Shown here: in pieces, positions 34,250 to 45,681 of the stretch | Position numbering within the stretch: position 1 is the stretch's first letter | Layout of the letters: the number at the start of each line of letters is the position of its first letter | NCBI RefSeq assembly: GCF_016920785.2 | Contig: NW_024609837.1 | Span: forward strand, 52,380,671 to 52,444,670 | Reading direction: 5' to 3' | Source of the DNA: Ixodes scapularis | Taxonomy: Eukaryota > Arthropoda > Arachnida > Ixodida > Ixodidae | Length of the DNA: 64,000 bases | The notes under the pieces: model-generated | What the model was told of the DNA's origin: nothing | The model's database searches: none | Seen by the model: only the letters and a program-made list of their open reading frames with translations | Translations under genes and position numbers: made by a program

Positions 34250-34600
34250 CTATTGCACTGTGCCTGCATTCTGAACACATATGTTTAGATCATTTATTAA
34301 AATATTGAACTGATTGCTCCCGGTATAAACCCCGGCGGCACACAGGGAAAGAAACATCAGATCAGGAGAACCGTCCAAAGAGCACGAATAATATTTTTGC
34401 GATTGAACGATGAATCCAGAAACAATGCATAGCGGAGTACTCATACCGTAAGGTTGCAATTTGTGTATAAGTGACGGATGACTAGCCAAGTAAAAGGCTT
34501 TCAAATAATAAAATATACTGTATTTAATCGACCACGCTGAATGACAACAGGCGGGACAAAGGTTAAAAACAACGTTAAATTTATTTCGCTCATCTGTACT
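34250..34600 (-). pseudogene. degenerate CR1/L2-like LINE RT fragment
   Basis: The minus-strand frame reads YYLKAFYLASHPSLIHKLQP (compare the usual YLDFSKAFD.V.H..L..KL), YGMSTPLCIVSGFIVQSQKY, SLDGSPD, AAGVYTGSNQFNILINDLNI (compare SGVPQGSVLGPLLFLIFIND) and CVQNAGT. The order and spacing match RT motifs A and B of a LINE, but the catalytic aspartates are lost. It is an old relic within the putative intron of gene B. Confidence 0.7.
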
Positions 34601-34911
34601 CACAGATCTATGTTGTGTATGGCTAAACTTGTCTAAAAATTCAACTTATGTTTAAAGAAAATTTCATAAAAATTTGCGAACAGACATTGCAGAGATACTG
34701 GCCTATCATTTTTACAGCATCCTCTGTTTCATTTTTACGAATTTATTTAAAATGGATAACACAGTGAGAGAGTTGCGAAGTTAAGGGGAGTATTCAATTC
34801 TATATTGAACCCCATCATGCTCTCTTGCATCTGTGGAATGAATCGTTCGTGCTACAAAAACGACTTGTAGAATATTCTGTAATTCTGTAATATAGCGATG
34901 TGAGTACTTAC

Positions 34912-34977
34912 GAGGTATGTGATAGTGTAGCTAATATTAAGAGTGAATTGGAAGTAGTTTTGGAAATCAACCATTGC
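34912..34977 (-). CDS. internal exon 3, gene B
   Basis: A 66-bp exon is flanked by ATTTTCCAG and GTAAGTACTC, a strong acceptor and donor; phase is 0 in and 0 out. It encodes AMVDFQNYFQFTLNISYTIT plus YL. Its phase matches the phase-0 exit of the 37.0-kb exon. A segment with an aromatic-rich helix followed by a hydrophobic strand with LNIS recalls the early part of tick M12B metalloproteases, but no HExxH zinc site is found in the window, so this is only a hypothesis. An N-linked glycosylation sequon (NIS) is present. Confidence 0.65.
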
Positions 34978-37003
34978 CTGGAAAATAAATCATATAATTT
35001 AAACATTAGAGCATGAATTGATATACCATATCCAGGTAATACCGGATTTTATGTAGTAAATGACAAAACACATTCGCCAGCGGAGCGTTGTGCGTGTGCT
35101 GAAAAAAGAAGGCATTCAGGTTCTCACAAACCAAGGTTCATATTGGGACGATTCATGCCGCAACCGAAAAATCCTATCTAAAAGAAAAAAAAAAAGAAGA
35201 AGAAGAAAAGCACAGGATGGGATTTATTGAATTCCGTACGCAGTGTGCCCCGCCACCTGCATCGCGAAGCGAAGATCTTTTCAGAACGAATCCGCCCGCA
35301 CAAGAACGACGTGCGAAATTTCGACAGCGAGCACAGCGCCGTCTCCAAACAGTGTTAGATCCTCCACCATCGGATCTACTCCGCGAAGGCACGCGTGATC
35401 GACGCTGAGCCTCATTTTAGGAAAAAGGCTTTTCCTGGAGTCGTAATAAATTCAGCACACTTGATCAAATTGAAGCAGGCATCTCGCCCCCTGCCATCTG
35501 TGTGCACCCATGGCCTACAGCACCCGACAAGGACAATAGACCACTTAAAAAAAAATCTCAGCTGTGCATAAAATATTAAAGCCAGAGCTCGCTGCGCTGC
35601 AGGCATTTATCTTCTTGTGAGCTTCCGCTAAAACACGGAACTTTAGCGTCCGTAAGGACCTAGTTATTCGCGACTCAAGCAATACGGACGGCCCGTAGCG
35701 GGAAAACTGTTAACTATAGCCGACACAGATAGTCGCGCGCTCTCCTCGACTCTGGCGGCTTTTGCGGTGATCTGTAGTCGGCGCTGGCGAACGAAGTTAA
35801 TTTACGGAATTCCGAAGATTTCTCATTCGTTCCTCGGTATTCATTAGCGGGGTAGAACGGCAGTAGATTGCTTCCTTTCATCGCCTCCGTTCCCAAAAAC
35901 GGCGAAGCTATATAGCCGGAGGAATTTTCTGTTTCTAATCACTCTCAAAATGACAATTACTTGGTAGCTGATAAATAAATTGTATATAAACTTGTAGAAC
36001 CGCGGAGTGGAGGTGGTTGATTCTGTGTAGTTGAACTTCAAGCCATTTGACGGAAGGGAACACGGGTGTAACAGTCAAGATGGGTTCAATGGCTGCTTTT
36101 CCTGAGTTTGTCTCCAATCGGTCAGCTGGAAGCTTGAAGTATTCAAACCGATCGGCGCGTTCGCTATTTTCTTTGGTGACTTCTCTCATCAAAAAAGTCC
36201 CTCAAACACACCGAAACAGTTAGGTCAATTTTGCGAATATATAATTTTGAGAAAGCCCTTCCCAGCTGCCCTCTAGCACTCTGGCCGTTGTATATGATAA
36301 GTTAGTAGTTCCTGCCTTTAAAAGGCACGAGGCGAGGTCTGACAAAGTTCGAAGCCACAACAACCCCACGATCACTCGTGCCTGTAAAATTTACACAATG
36401 CCTGCGTCGCAGCAGTAATGCGTCTTCATTTTATAGGTTCCCAGGTCACGAAAAATCATCTACCCGTGATTTGCATCAAGACCTTTCGGAGTTCAGTTTG
36501 ATGCAGTGATGGTCTGGATGAATCCCCGGTGATGAGAGCGGAGACTCAGACCTCCCGTCAGTCGGCGTCTGCGTACTGCTGGCTAGAACCGTTTTTCCGA
36601 GTTGAAGTTAAAGAGCTCGACACCAGTGCCGAGCGCTGACGCTACATGGTGTCCAATGCAGGCTCGAAGTGCGTGCCCAAGATATGGCGGCCATGAAGAA
36701 TCGGCGCAACAATTATACTGGGAGCGTGTATTTTGAAAAGTGTCTATTACGCTTAAGTGCTTCTCGATAGTTATGGTAAATGAGAACGTTCCTAATAATC
36801 AGCAATGTTTGACTTTATTGCGAAAGTGAGGTTCCGAACCGCATGTTTTATTAATGTTTTACTGTTTCCTAACTTTGTTGTGTGATATGGATCAGCAGCC
36901 CGTGCATACATGCTGTGCGTTGACCGTGCCACCAATATTTCTGCAGCAAATCTAAGAAGATTAGTCATTTATAAAATAAGGAATTTTTAAATAAAATATT
37001 TAC
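34978..37003. other. intron between gene B exons 2 and 3
   Basis: The stretch contains AT-rich DNA and GC-richer segments (35160-35640 and 35680-36720). Open frames at 35217-35408 (plus) and 35935-36192 (minus) have no splice or domain support. No structured repeat could be delimited. Confidence 0.45.
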
Positions 37004-37101
37004 CATCTGCGTGACGTATGATAACCAGCCTTTCACTTGATCTTGATTCTCAGCACCGACGGATTCATCAAGGATGTAATTCAGGGTGAGGGTTACTACA
37101 T
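37004..37101 (-). CDS. internal exon 2, gene B
   Basis: A 98-bp exon is flanked by a GATTTTTCAG acceptor and CAGATG|GTAAATATT donor. It enters in phase 1 and leaves in phase 0. It encodes VVTLTLNYILDESVGAENQD and then QVKGWLSYVTQM. Entry phase 1 matches the phase-1 exit of the signal-peptide exon at 42892, giving an Asp codon across the junction, and the exit matches the 34.9-kb exon. Without transcripts the joins are inferred from phase and order. Confidence 0.68.
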
Positions 37102-40100
37102 CTGAAAAATCTAAGACATGTGCGTTTTTTTAAATGATTTATTACATTATTTGATATATGTTCACAAATCACGAACCAAACACATATAGAAACGCGACAC
37201 TAGTGGTAACCAGTGCAGTTTTATTAAATCTAATTATAATGCACAAACTACTTAGGTAATGATACAGGGCCGTGAAATCCTCGAAAGCGTCTTAGTGGTT
37301 CGAAAACCGGATCACACAGCGCAAATCACAAATTTCCTTATCTCCTTTAGATGACGGCACTGCCTCTGTGTATCAATGCGTATTTTCCATCATAATTATT
37401 ATATTTTGGTTATATGACGTGCTATATTGTTATTAGGTTAGCGTTTCGTGTGAGCTAAACTACAAAGATAATGTATTAAATACGGCATCTCAACACATCA
37501 TGAATTGAACGCTTGCTTCGAAATTCAACTGCTCTTATAAGTTTTGTGTTTTAGCAGTTTTATCAAGTACAAATTATATAAACTCATCGCAGCTTGCCTT
37601 TTTTTAGCGTATCTAATATAAAAATATTAAAATTAACAACATCATTGTTAGGGATGAGATTGAGGGGTCAGTGGAAGCTTCAACTTCCCGTCCATTACTA
37701 CGAGGAAACTGTCGTAACCGAAAACTAAACAAAATGTGAATGATTTGAACATTTTCATAATTCTACGACAATATACGCACGTGGAAAACATTAAAACAAC
37801 TCTCTCTCTCTCCCTTTCTCTCTCTCTATGGCAAGCTTGTTTACTTCTACGTCAACCTTACCCTGTTTAAGCGTGACGCATATCGGTTTCCTTTTCTCTC
37901 AATTATAACCGGGTCACTTTCCTGATACCAAGTAACGTTCCTCTGTATTATTTTCTGCCTAGACAAATGGCCCTCTTTCTGCCTTTTTGATTGGTTCCTT
38001 TTTTATACTATTAAATGAGGGGTTCTGAAGGATCAATTTAATATAGAATGATTTCGACTCACTACACCATTCTGTTTTATCACTGCCCCTAAGAAGTAAT
38101 ATTGCTTCTTTGAGACTGCATTCCCGCCAAGAGAGCTCCCCCCTACGTTTCTCAGCATTAAGTATGACTTTATTGAAATGTGTGAAAAAAAAATTAAAAA
38201 CAAAACTTAGACATACATTTATACTGTTCGTGATAATTTTTATTTGGCACTAAAAGAGGCATGCACTAAACCCGTCCCGCCGCTCGACTCCGTCGTCTAT
38301 GTCGCCGCCCGCCATTTACCCAGGCAAGTTTCTTGGCCCTATTGTTTACAGAAAGGAAGCTACAGTTCGTAATTTTGCATGATAAAGCTGACCTCTGAAA
38401 TACACATTTGACGAAAAGTTCAGATTGCTTCGTGCAGGCGTCGATTTTTACTGTCCATTTTAGATCGAGCCTGGTTACTTTAGACACCCTTAATATGTAT
38501 GCTTCAAACATGTCCACAGAAAGTTCTTGTATGATGTATTAGCGGTGTGACCGCAGTTTCAGGCATCTGCCTCCCCTCTTTGGGTATGGGGTCTTCTCTT
38601 GCTTACTCGTAGAGAAGAATGAGATCTTTTTTACGCACACGTTTTGCCGTCATGGTGGTTTTTGAAACGCCGAACTGGAGACGATCATAGGTGAGCGAAC
38701 TAGTCTAGTAATTTTTGTTTTTTTTATATAAATACAGTCTGTCGAAGCCTCCCCTAGGATTGAAAGGTGAAAACAATTTGACCACTCTCGCTCTTTCGGC
38801 GTATTTGAAGAAACGCCGCACACTGTGCAGCAATTACAACGTTTTGGCTGTTGGTCACGTGTGCTAATTCCCCCAGTACAGACTTAACTTACTCTGAGGT
38901 TCCTAGTAAGGAATGTATAAGGTTTGTGAATTCAATTCCAAAACTGGCACATTCCGCTTTTGGTCAGAGTAATGCTACGAAATTATTAATAGTTTGATGC
39001 CTTGAACTGTTGTCTAAACGTCTGGAAAGACTTTTAGACGTGTTTTTTGTTCAGTGGGGCGTATAGCATGAGAGGTCTCGTGCGTCGTCTTGAAAACATT
39101 GCAGCCCATACGACGTTGATCATAAAATTATTCTTGAAAAAAAAAATAGTTCAGCTGGACAATGTTCACTACCCCCTGAACTGACCCCTGATGAGTTCAT
39201 GCTTCGCTTAGGATAAAAATACCTCAGAAAAGCGCCTTTCTAAAACGTTCAGATTGTCTATAGCACAGTAACAGAGAAACATGCAGAACTCTATTGGGAT
39301 ATGTTCAAACAAGCATTAATTTTTTTGTACCAACGTTATGTAGAACATATCCATACTGGACAAAATATATTTTAAAAAATCAACCTTATTTTTCAAGAAG
39401 GTATTGCCTTCAATTTCCCTCAGTCATCCGGGCATTATACTGAAGAATCGGACAAGTGGGTAGTATTAGAACTCCACTCATATTAATACTGTTTACTGTT
39501 CCACGTTATTTAGAGCTTGTTTCAAGGCACACAACGACATGATGTACGGATAGAAATTACAATGAAATGCCGGCGCCTATATTCCCAAGTTGTGAGGGGA
39601 GCGCTCAACTTTGGCGAACTGTATCATGCTGCACAGATGGCATAGTAGCGAAGTCCTATCCCGATTGTATAGCGGTGACGTACATTATGTGACTACTGTT
39701 GGTTAGCACAAGAGAAAAAATAAACATTGATAAACATTGATCGATAATCACTGTCGTCAAAACGGCTATCAATCATTCCCTACTAATGGCAAGTTAATTA
39801 CGTTTGTTAGCGTAAATCTAGTACAGCCCTAAAGACCAGCGGTATCAACATGTTTAAGCAAGGATGAAAGTCTTTATGTTTAACGTTTTTATAGTTATTT
39901 TAGTGGGGGGCTAGAAAACTTGGTTTTAAACAAAGTTTTTTTATTAAAGGTTATTGAACATTTGGTTGCAATTCTTATTCCTGATGGCTGAAATAACAGT
40001 CTTATTTGAGTGCTGCATAATTGAAGGAGAGGTAAATAAAAATTCACATGTAGAATTCTACATCTTGGTTGTTAACATCACTCATGAAAACAAACTCCAG

Positions 40101-40159
40101 TTCTAGCTCGTTTTGTGACACAAGCCAGATAAAGGTGCATAGGATGATTGATTGCTAGA
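37102..40159. other. intron 1 of gene B, AT-rich
   Basis: A CT-rich simple repeat lies at 37801-37827. A minus-strand frame at 38390-38515 (SVDMFEAYILRVSKVTRLDL) has a possible phase-1 entry but no phase-compatible donor and a weak acceptor, so it is not called. ATAAACATTGATAAACATTG at 39720-39740 is a small tandem duplication. Confidence 0.45.
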
Positions 40160-41708
40160 AGTTTGAATTAATTCCTTAGATGTGGACAATTTGACAAGCA
40201 TTTTATGTAAAATATTCGAACATGTCATCTACTCTCAAGTCATGGGCTCTCTTAACTTTAGCTATCGTCACCCTCACTAACACGGCTTTTGCAAACATCT
40301 TTCTTGTGATACTCACTTATTTGAATTCGTAAAAGATATCCACGATAACTTTAACGACTCCTATACTACGGAAGCAATTTTCATTGATTTTGCTAAAGTC
40401 TTTGATACTGTTCCTAATCAACGCTTACTTCTAAAACTTTCTCAATTAAACATAAATGATCAAATCATCAGTTGGATTTCATTTCTCACCAATCGTAAGC
40501 AGTATGTATGTATAGATGACACGTACTCGCCCTCCATTACAGTTAAATTTGGAGTTCCACAAGGCAGCGTCTTAGGTCCACTTTTGTTTCTCATCTACAT
40601 AAACGACTTAACTTCACTAATCTCGTCATCAGTTAGGCTTTTTGCTGATGACTGTGTACTGCACCGCCGAATTTCTCATCCTAGAGATTCGGAGCTCCTT
40701 CAACGCGACATCGACATCTTGGGTGAGTGGTGCTTAACATGGCAAATGAACATCAATGTTACTAAAACCAAGCTAATTTCTTTTAATTCCTCAAAACACC
40801 ACGCTCCCTCGTACTCAATTTTTTGCGATCCTATTTTATCCACCCAGTCATAGTGATACCTAGGTATCACTTTCACCGAAGATCTAACCTGGAATGCGCA
40901 TATTGAAAACATCGTTAACACATCATTAAGAACTCTGGGATTTCTGAGAAGGCATTTATACCTTGCTCAGCAGGACGTGAAACTTACTGCATATAAAACC
41001 CTCGTTAGATCGAAAATTTAATTTGCTGGCACCATATGGGCTCCTCATCAACTTCACCTAATTAATAGGCTAGAATCAGTCCAGAATAAGGCCGTCCGCT
41101 TCATTCATAGAAACTACAGTACGAAAATCAGTGTCTCCCAACTAAAGGTTCTTTCTAATTTAACTTCTCTTGAATCACGTCGGAAAGCCGCTCGCCTTAC
41201 TCTTTTTCGTAAGTTTTATTACAACATGCCATCATTCCTGCTCACTCACTGTAAGCCTGCCTCATACATTTCTTTGCGCCATGATCATTCCTTAAAAATC
41301 GCACCTATATTCGGTCGCACTAATAGATACACATACCCTCCTCTTGCTCTGTCCATTAAAATTGTAATTCTCTCCCAAACGACATAGTCACTGAAAAGAA
41401 CGAAATAATATACCGCGAAAAATCCTCGGCTTTGGTGCTAAGATATATTTTCAGCGCCATGTCTGCTTGTGTTTGCTATAAATTGAGCACTGTGTCCCCA
41501 GTTTTGTTATGCCCGGTTTGTGTAAACTTTGTTCTGAATTCTGTATAGTTCGTTTTTAGTTTTTGTTTGTTGTTAATGTTTAACCTTAGTTGGTTCTTTG
41601 ATTGCCATTGTATCATTGCATTTGTTTGCGTTTTTCTACCCCCCCCCCCCCCCTCATGTAATACGTTCAAACGAACGTCTTTGAGGCAAAAAAAACTTGA
41701 ACTTGAAA
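40160..41708 (+). mobile_element. CR1/L2-like LINE, 5'-truncated
   Basis: The element begins within RT (ILCKIFEHVIYSQVM-like sequence) and continues through HQHGFCKHLSCDTHLFEFVK, AIFIDFAKVFDTVPNQRLLL, FGVPQGSVLGPLLFLIYIND (about 40552) and VRLFADDCVLHRRISH (about 40635), with FADD intact. A stop lies before YLGITFTEDLTWNAHIENI. The C-terminal region runs to about 41390 (ESRRKAARLTLFRKFYYNM). The 3' end is near GGCAAAAAAAACTTGAACTTG at 41687-41708. It is a different copy from the LINE at 11.4 kb and better preserved. Confidence 0.85.
40584..40853 (+). pseudogene. LINE RT palm segment with intact FADD
   Basis: This 89-residue frame covers the end of motif B (FLIYINDLTSLISSSVRLF), the catalytic FADDCVLHRR, and WCLTWQMNINVTKTKLISFN. 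It stops at 40851-40853, just before YLGITF. The frame is continuous with upstream RT sequence from about 40180 but lacks an ATG-linked start there, and it is a fragment of a dead element. Confidence 0.8.
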
Positions 41709-42891
41709 AATCGAATAACAGACGGAAACAGGCTCTTCTCGTTCGATGAAGCGCCTCTCATCAAGAGTTTATGAAACCCAGCCTTGTTGATGTACATGAG
41801 ATGAAAATACATAAAGGCCAAATTTCTACCTAACTTATATCATAATTCTCATAATAAGTTTTAACTATTTAAAAATTATTTACGGCTTACGGCGCCGTTT
41901 TTTATCGTATATAAACTTGTCATTGCCTTAGGTGTTTTTGTAAGGTAAATCAACGCATCAAGAACACGTATTTGATTTCAGTAAGCTTTACATATTTACG
42001 TGAAACTATAATTTTAAAACAAAACTGACCGACTAGAGAATTTCGCGAGCGCCCCAACTGGTTGCTCTGCCTACAATATTATTATCGGGGTGTTAGAATA
42101 TGTGCAGTACGGGACACAGTGAGCACAAAAACACGAACCCCCAAAAAATGACTATAACCCCGGTCTGTCTCTACAGTGGGGAAATATGTTCATGTGGAGC
42201 AATCTAAGCGGGTCCACTTTTTGTTCGCCAGGATCCTGTCAAGCATACAATTAAAAGAGTTTAGTTTTTCACTCAACGTCTCGACAGAAAGCAATTCACT
42301 AAAATATACTACATTTGTGTTTTTACGAACCAAGAAAAAAAGTGTTCTTGCAGTATACTAATGGACCATTAAAATATACTTCTGACTCGTATACCTCAGC
42401 TGTAAGACTGGTTCTAGGAGCGCGACGAACAGATAAAACATAAAGTATACGAAGAGTATCTTAGGGGGTGTATATTTCACATATTTTAAACCGATACTGA
42501 GTTTTCAAATATATATACATTTTTATTACATGTTTGGTTTGTGGGAAACATAATTAATATCTCTAAAATACTTTTTTTTTTGCCAAGGGTCTTACCAAGT
42601 AAACGGTTTCATGCCTCTAATTATAAAATACAAATTATGGCGCTACATATTTACAGTTCTTTATTTTCAACAAACACTATATTAGTCTTATCCCGTACTA
42701 TGCCTTTAAGAAACTGTTACGGCACTCCTGCTCTTACTAATTGGATTGTCTCGAATTCCTGACCGAAAGCAATAATCTTGAATAAAAGCAAAACTTCCAT
42801 GAAATGTTCATATTTTTGAAAAAGAAAAAACCTTTATACCACCAAAACACCTCTAGAAATAGTTCATTTTTTAACAAAGTATTTGACTTAC
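41709..42891. other. AT-rich non-coding DNA, probably intron 1 of gene B
   Basis: No exon or repeat structure is recognised beyond homopolymer T runs. Confidence 0.45.
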
Positions 42892-42994
42892 CACCGTCTT
42901 CGTATCTTGAGCTTAGATTAAATTTGGGCAAGCATTCCACACCAGTGCACATAAGCCATAGCCATAGACACAAACTCCAGTATAGTGGATTCAT
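42892..42994 (-). CDS. first coding exon, gene B, with signal peptide
   Basis: The exon runs from the Met at 42994 to a donor GGTG|GTAAGTCA. It encodes MNPLYWSLCLWLWLMCTGVE and then CLPKFNLSSRYEDG, leaving one extra base (phase 1). The short N-region, the very hydrophobic core of Leu/Trp/Cys and the small polar end are a textbook signal peptide, with cleavage probably near the VEC/L boundary. An upstream in-frame Met at 43015 would put MSCRRLS in front; 42994 is preferred because it gives the better signal peptide and because 43015 is close to the predicted transcription start. NLS is a glycosylation sequon. The product enters the secretory pathway. Confidence 0.7.
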
Positions 42995-45084
42995 TGATAG
43001 CCTCCTGCAACTCAAAATCTTTGCGTTCGCCCGAAATTAGTAGTTATATATGAGAGGTTACCGACTTGCGCAGAGCTGTTGGCGAGAGTCGTGTGAGTAG
43101 GAATATTTTCGCACAAAAAGTAGCGTATTTTGTATCAAAGTTGATTTTTAAGCAGTGCCGTACAGGCAAAGTACTAAATAAAATCTAACGATGTAAATTT
43201 TGTTCTGCAATTTTTTGCCCCTCTCTACTTCCGCTTCTTATCAAGTCACATGAAGTTGGTATTTTTTATTGCTTATATCTTTGCTTTAAATATTTGACCT
43301 TTCACTTAACGAACTGTCATATGACCTTTGCCTCAGACATATGGTAGTTATTTTACGGTTTGCGCTATACACGAAGGGTGCATGTGCCTTTCAGAATTTC
43401 AGCTACTGTACGGAAGACTTCCACTTTTCAGATTCATTTAGTTCGGTGCATTATTATGTCAATAATTTCAGCTTGAATAAAAAATCCCACTGAAATTAAG
43501 CATACCAGCTAACGTAGATCGATATTATTTTGAAAACATGCGCGAAAAGTGCCGCAAGGCTTCCAGCGGACGTCATTGACCCCTGTCAATGACCCCGGAG
43601 TGGTTATGACATCTGTGGTTTTTCTCATGAGCCAGCTGTTTCGGCTTCCCTTTAGAAGCAACAACAACTGGATTAAATTGGCATTCGATTGGCTGTGAAG
43701 GCTATGAGCCATCACAGCCAATTCACTGTCGCGTGAGTGTCACATGACCTGTGGGAGGGGCGCGTAGTGACGTGCCACGTTCACAGCGCTGGATTAGCTG
43801 GAATGGCTTGGATAGACGGTTGCGGTTCATGGTACGATGAAATAGATCTAGAGTATAGAGGCCGGTTCGACGTTAGGCAACGAAGCCAAGCACGTGTGTA
43901 ACTTTCTAAGAGCAGTTGTTCAGCTCGAGAGTAGACCAGTTCATTTCTGTTTGGTTAAAGCTTCCGCTTCTAATCAGCTGTAGTTGAGCATCTTGACTAA
44001 CCAGCGAAAAAAAGCAATATTAAAAGACAGTAAATAATTTATGATCTTAGTAACAAAGAAAGGGTTATTGAAAGACATCAATACCTGGTATATTAAAAGA
44101 AAAACAGTGCTTGACGCCTTCAAGTAAAAATTTTAATTTCTACTTTACTTGGCCAAGCTTCGTTCAAACATTTAAGCTAACGTGATCATGCAAACTGCGG
44201 GATACAGAATGTACCGAGATACTATACACACAGAGTGTGTGCGTCGGACATGCCGTCTATGTATGATGAAGTAGGGGCTGACGCGTGTGAGGCTAGCGTA
44301 ACCACACACTTCACGGGTATAATAGAATAAGAAATTCTGTGTCCCCCGGTCTGCCAGCGTGACAAAGCTAGTGTAAATTTTGACTTCATAAATCAATTGT
44401 AAGCTTTTCCCACACACCTTCTCTGTTTAGGTCGGTCGGTACAGTATCTTGCTGAGCATCACTTCCTGCTAATGGACCTTTCTCGAGTAACGAGGGCCAT
44501 GTAGCGGTTCTTCCGCGAACTACAAATGAAGGGCAGCCCAACAGGACTCTGCTCGTGAAAGCACATCGACATCTTGCCGTTGAATCGGTTCTCATTGCCT
44601 TTTATGCCCCATGGTACCGAAAACCCCAAAAAGAATCGTCAAAAAAGACGAAATGCGCCGAAAGATAGGCGCTGACAATGTTAGTCGTGTGCTATGATGC
44701 CCAGCAAAAATGGAAACAGAGGGAAGCAAGTCCAGGAGAGTGGGTGTGCACATGCGCAGAAGCTTATTGAAAAAAGGTAAATTACAGTCTCCGTGAGGCG
44801 TGTTTTTGTATTGTTCTATTAATGCACTCTATGGGCCTATATGCTTTATATAACTTTAACCTACGGGTGAAGGTCGGGCATAGCGGTCGAGCGTTACAGT
44901 TTTTCATGAACCTGAGCAAGCAATAGATTGTGTGTTACAATCATGGCAATGCTGTGGAGATGAAATATTTAATGATCGCCAAGCGAGGAGCCTGTGAGCA
45001 CCAGCAAGGTTTTAATGCTATAGCAATATTACGCTACTACTCGAGATTTTTATATGAATATCATATTCCCTGGCCGTGTTTTCA
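42995..45084. other. intergenic region upstream of gene B
   Basis: Apart from the possible TATA box, no gene is recognised. GTCATTGACCCCTGTCAATGAC at 43573 is a small palindrome, and GGCTGTGAAGGCTATGAGCC plus ATCACAGCC (43691-43720) is another inverted repeat. A minus-strand frame at 44386-44595 has no motif. Confidence 0.4.
43045..43050 (-). promoter_or_regulatory. possible TATA box of gene B
   Basis: On the minus strand CATATATAAC lies about 50 bases upstream of the Met at 42994. A start about 30 bases downstream, near 43015-43020, would leave a 5' leader of about 20-25 bases. TATATA is common in AT-rich DNA, so the evidence is positional only. Confidence 0.35.
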
Positions 45085-45090
45085 GGTTAC

Positions 45091-45160
45091 CCGCTACGTT
45101 TAGCGGAAAATTTACGACATCCCCGCAAAATTGAGTGGAAAATTTACTTCACGTAACTTA
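45091..45160. repeat. CCGCTAAA/TTTAGCGG palindrome module
   Basis: ACCCGCTACGTTTAGCGGAA is followed by AATTTAC, then CCCCGCAAAATTGAGTGGAA and AATTTAC. This is a diverged two-unit version of the palindromic 26-bp repeat at 52499-52602 and of the sequence at 63865-63960. Confidence 0.55.
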
Positions 45161-45341
45161 TGCACCGATTCAATTTCCCCGTAACCTGTCAGTGTGTGAA
45201 ACGATGAATGCTATTGTATTCATAAATAATCTCCCTTGTGCTTTCTATACTCCTTTAATACATCGCCTCACGTTAAGCACGAGCACGCTCGACCCTCTGA
45301 TTCAGTGAAGGCAATGAAGCAGCTTCACAAATGCATCGGCA

Positions 45342-45343
45342 CG

Positions 45344-45374
<31 letters not shown>

Positions 45375-45376
45375 TG
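45342..45376. repeat. CG/TG dinucleotide microsatellite
   Basis: A GC(GC)n run passes directly into (TG)n. Such alternating purine-pyrimidine tracts can adopt Z-DNA. A 21-G homopolymer lies nearby at 45661-45681. Confidence 0.85.
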
Positions 45377-45681
45377 CCTGCTTGCGTCTGCTAACACCGG
45401 TTAGAGGGCCCCTGAAAAGAACAAAACAAAAGTTAATTTAAACACTCTGGTCTGACACGCGTGTGAAAAACTAAATTTTTTGCGAAAAAAAAATTAGACC
45501 AATATTGACGGCGAGAGATTTAGTTGGAATTCAGCGCGCGAAACCCATGATGTCATGGGTAATTCCGGAATGACCATCTTCGTCGTGAAGGTCAACCGCA
45601 CCACCTCTCCTCCAGGCGACCGAAATGCCGAGAGAGAAGAAAACAAGTAAAAAAATAAAAGGGGGGGGGGGGGGGGGGGGG

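Noticed and set aside
35217..35408. 63-codon plus-strand Arg/Pro-rich frame
   Set aside because: GC-rich repeat-like segment without recognisable domain.
38390..38515. Possible extra gene B exon (SVDMFEAYILRVSKVTRLDL)
   Set aside because: Entry phase could fit exon 1, but the acceptor lacks a pyrimidine tract and no donor gives the phase needed by the 37.1-kb exon.
44386..44595. Minus-strand 69-codon frame
   Set aside because: No signal peptide, domain or consistent splice signals; composition is compatible with chance.
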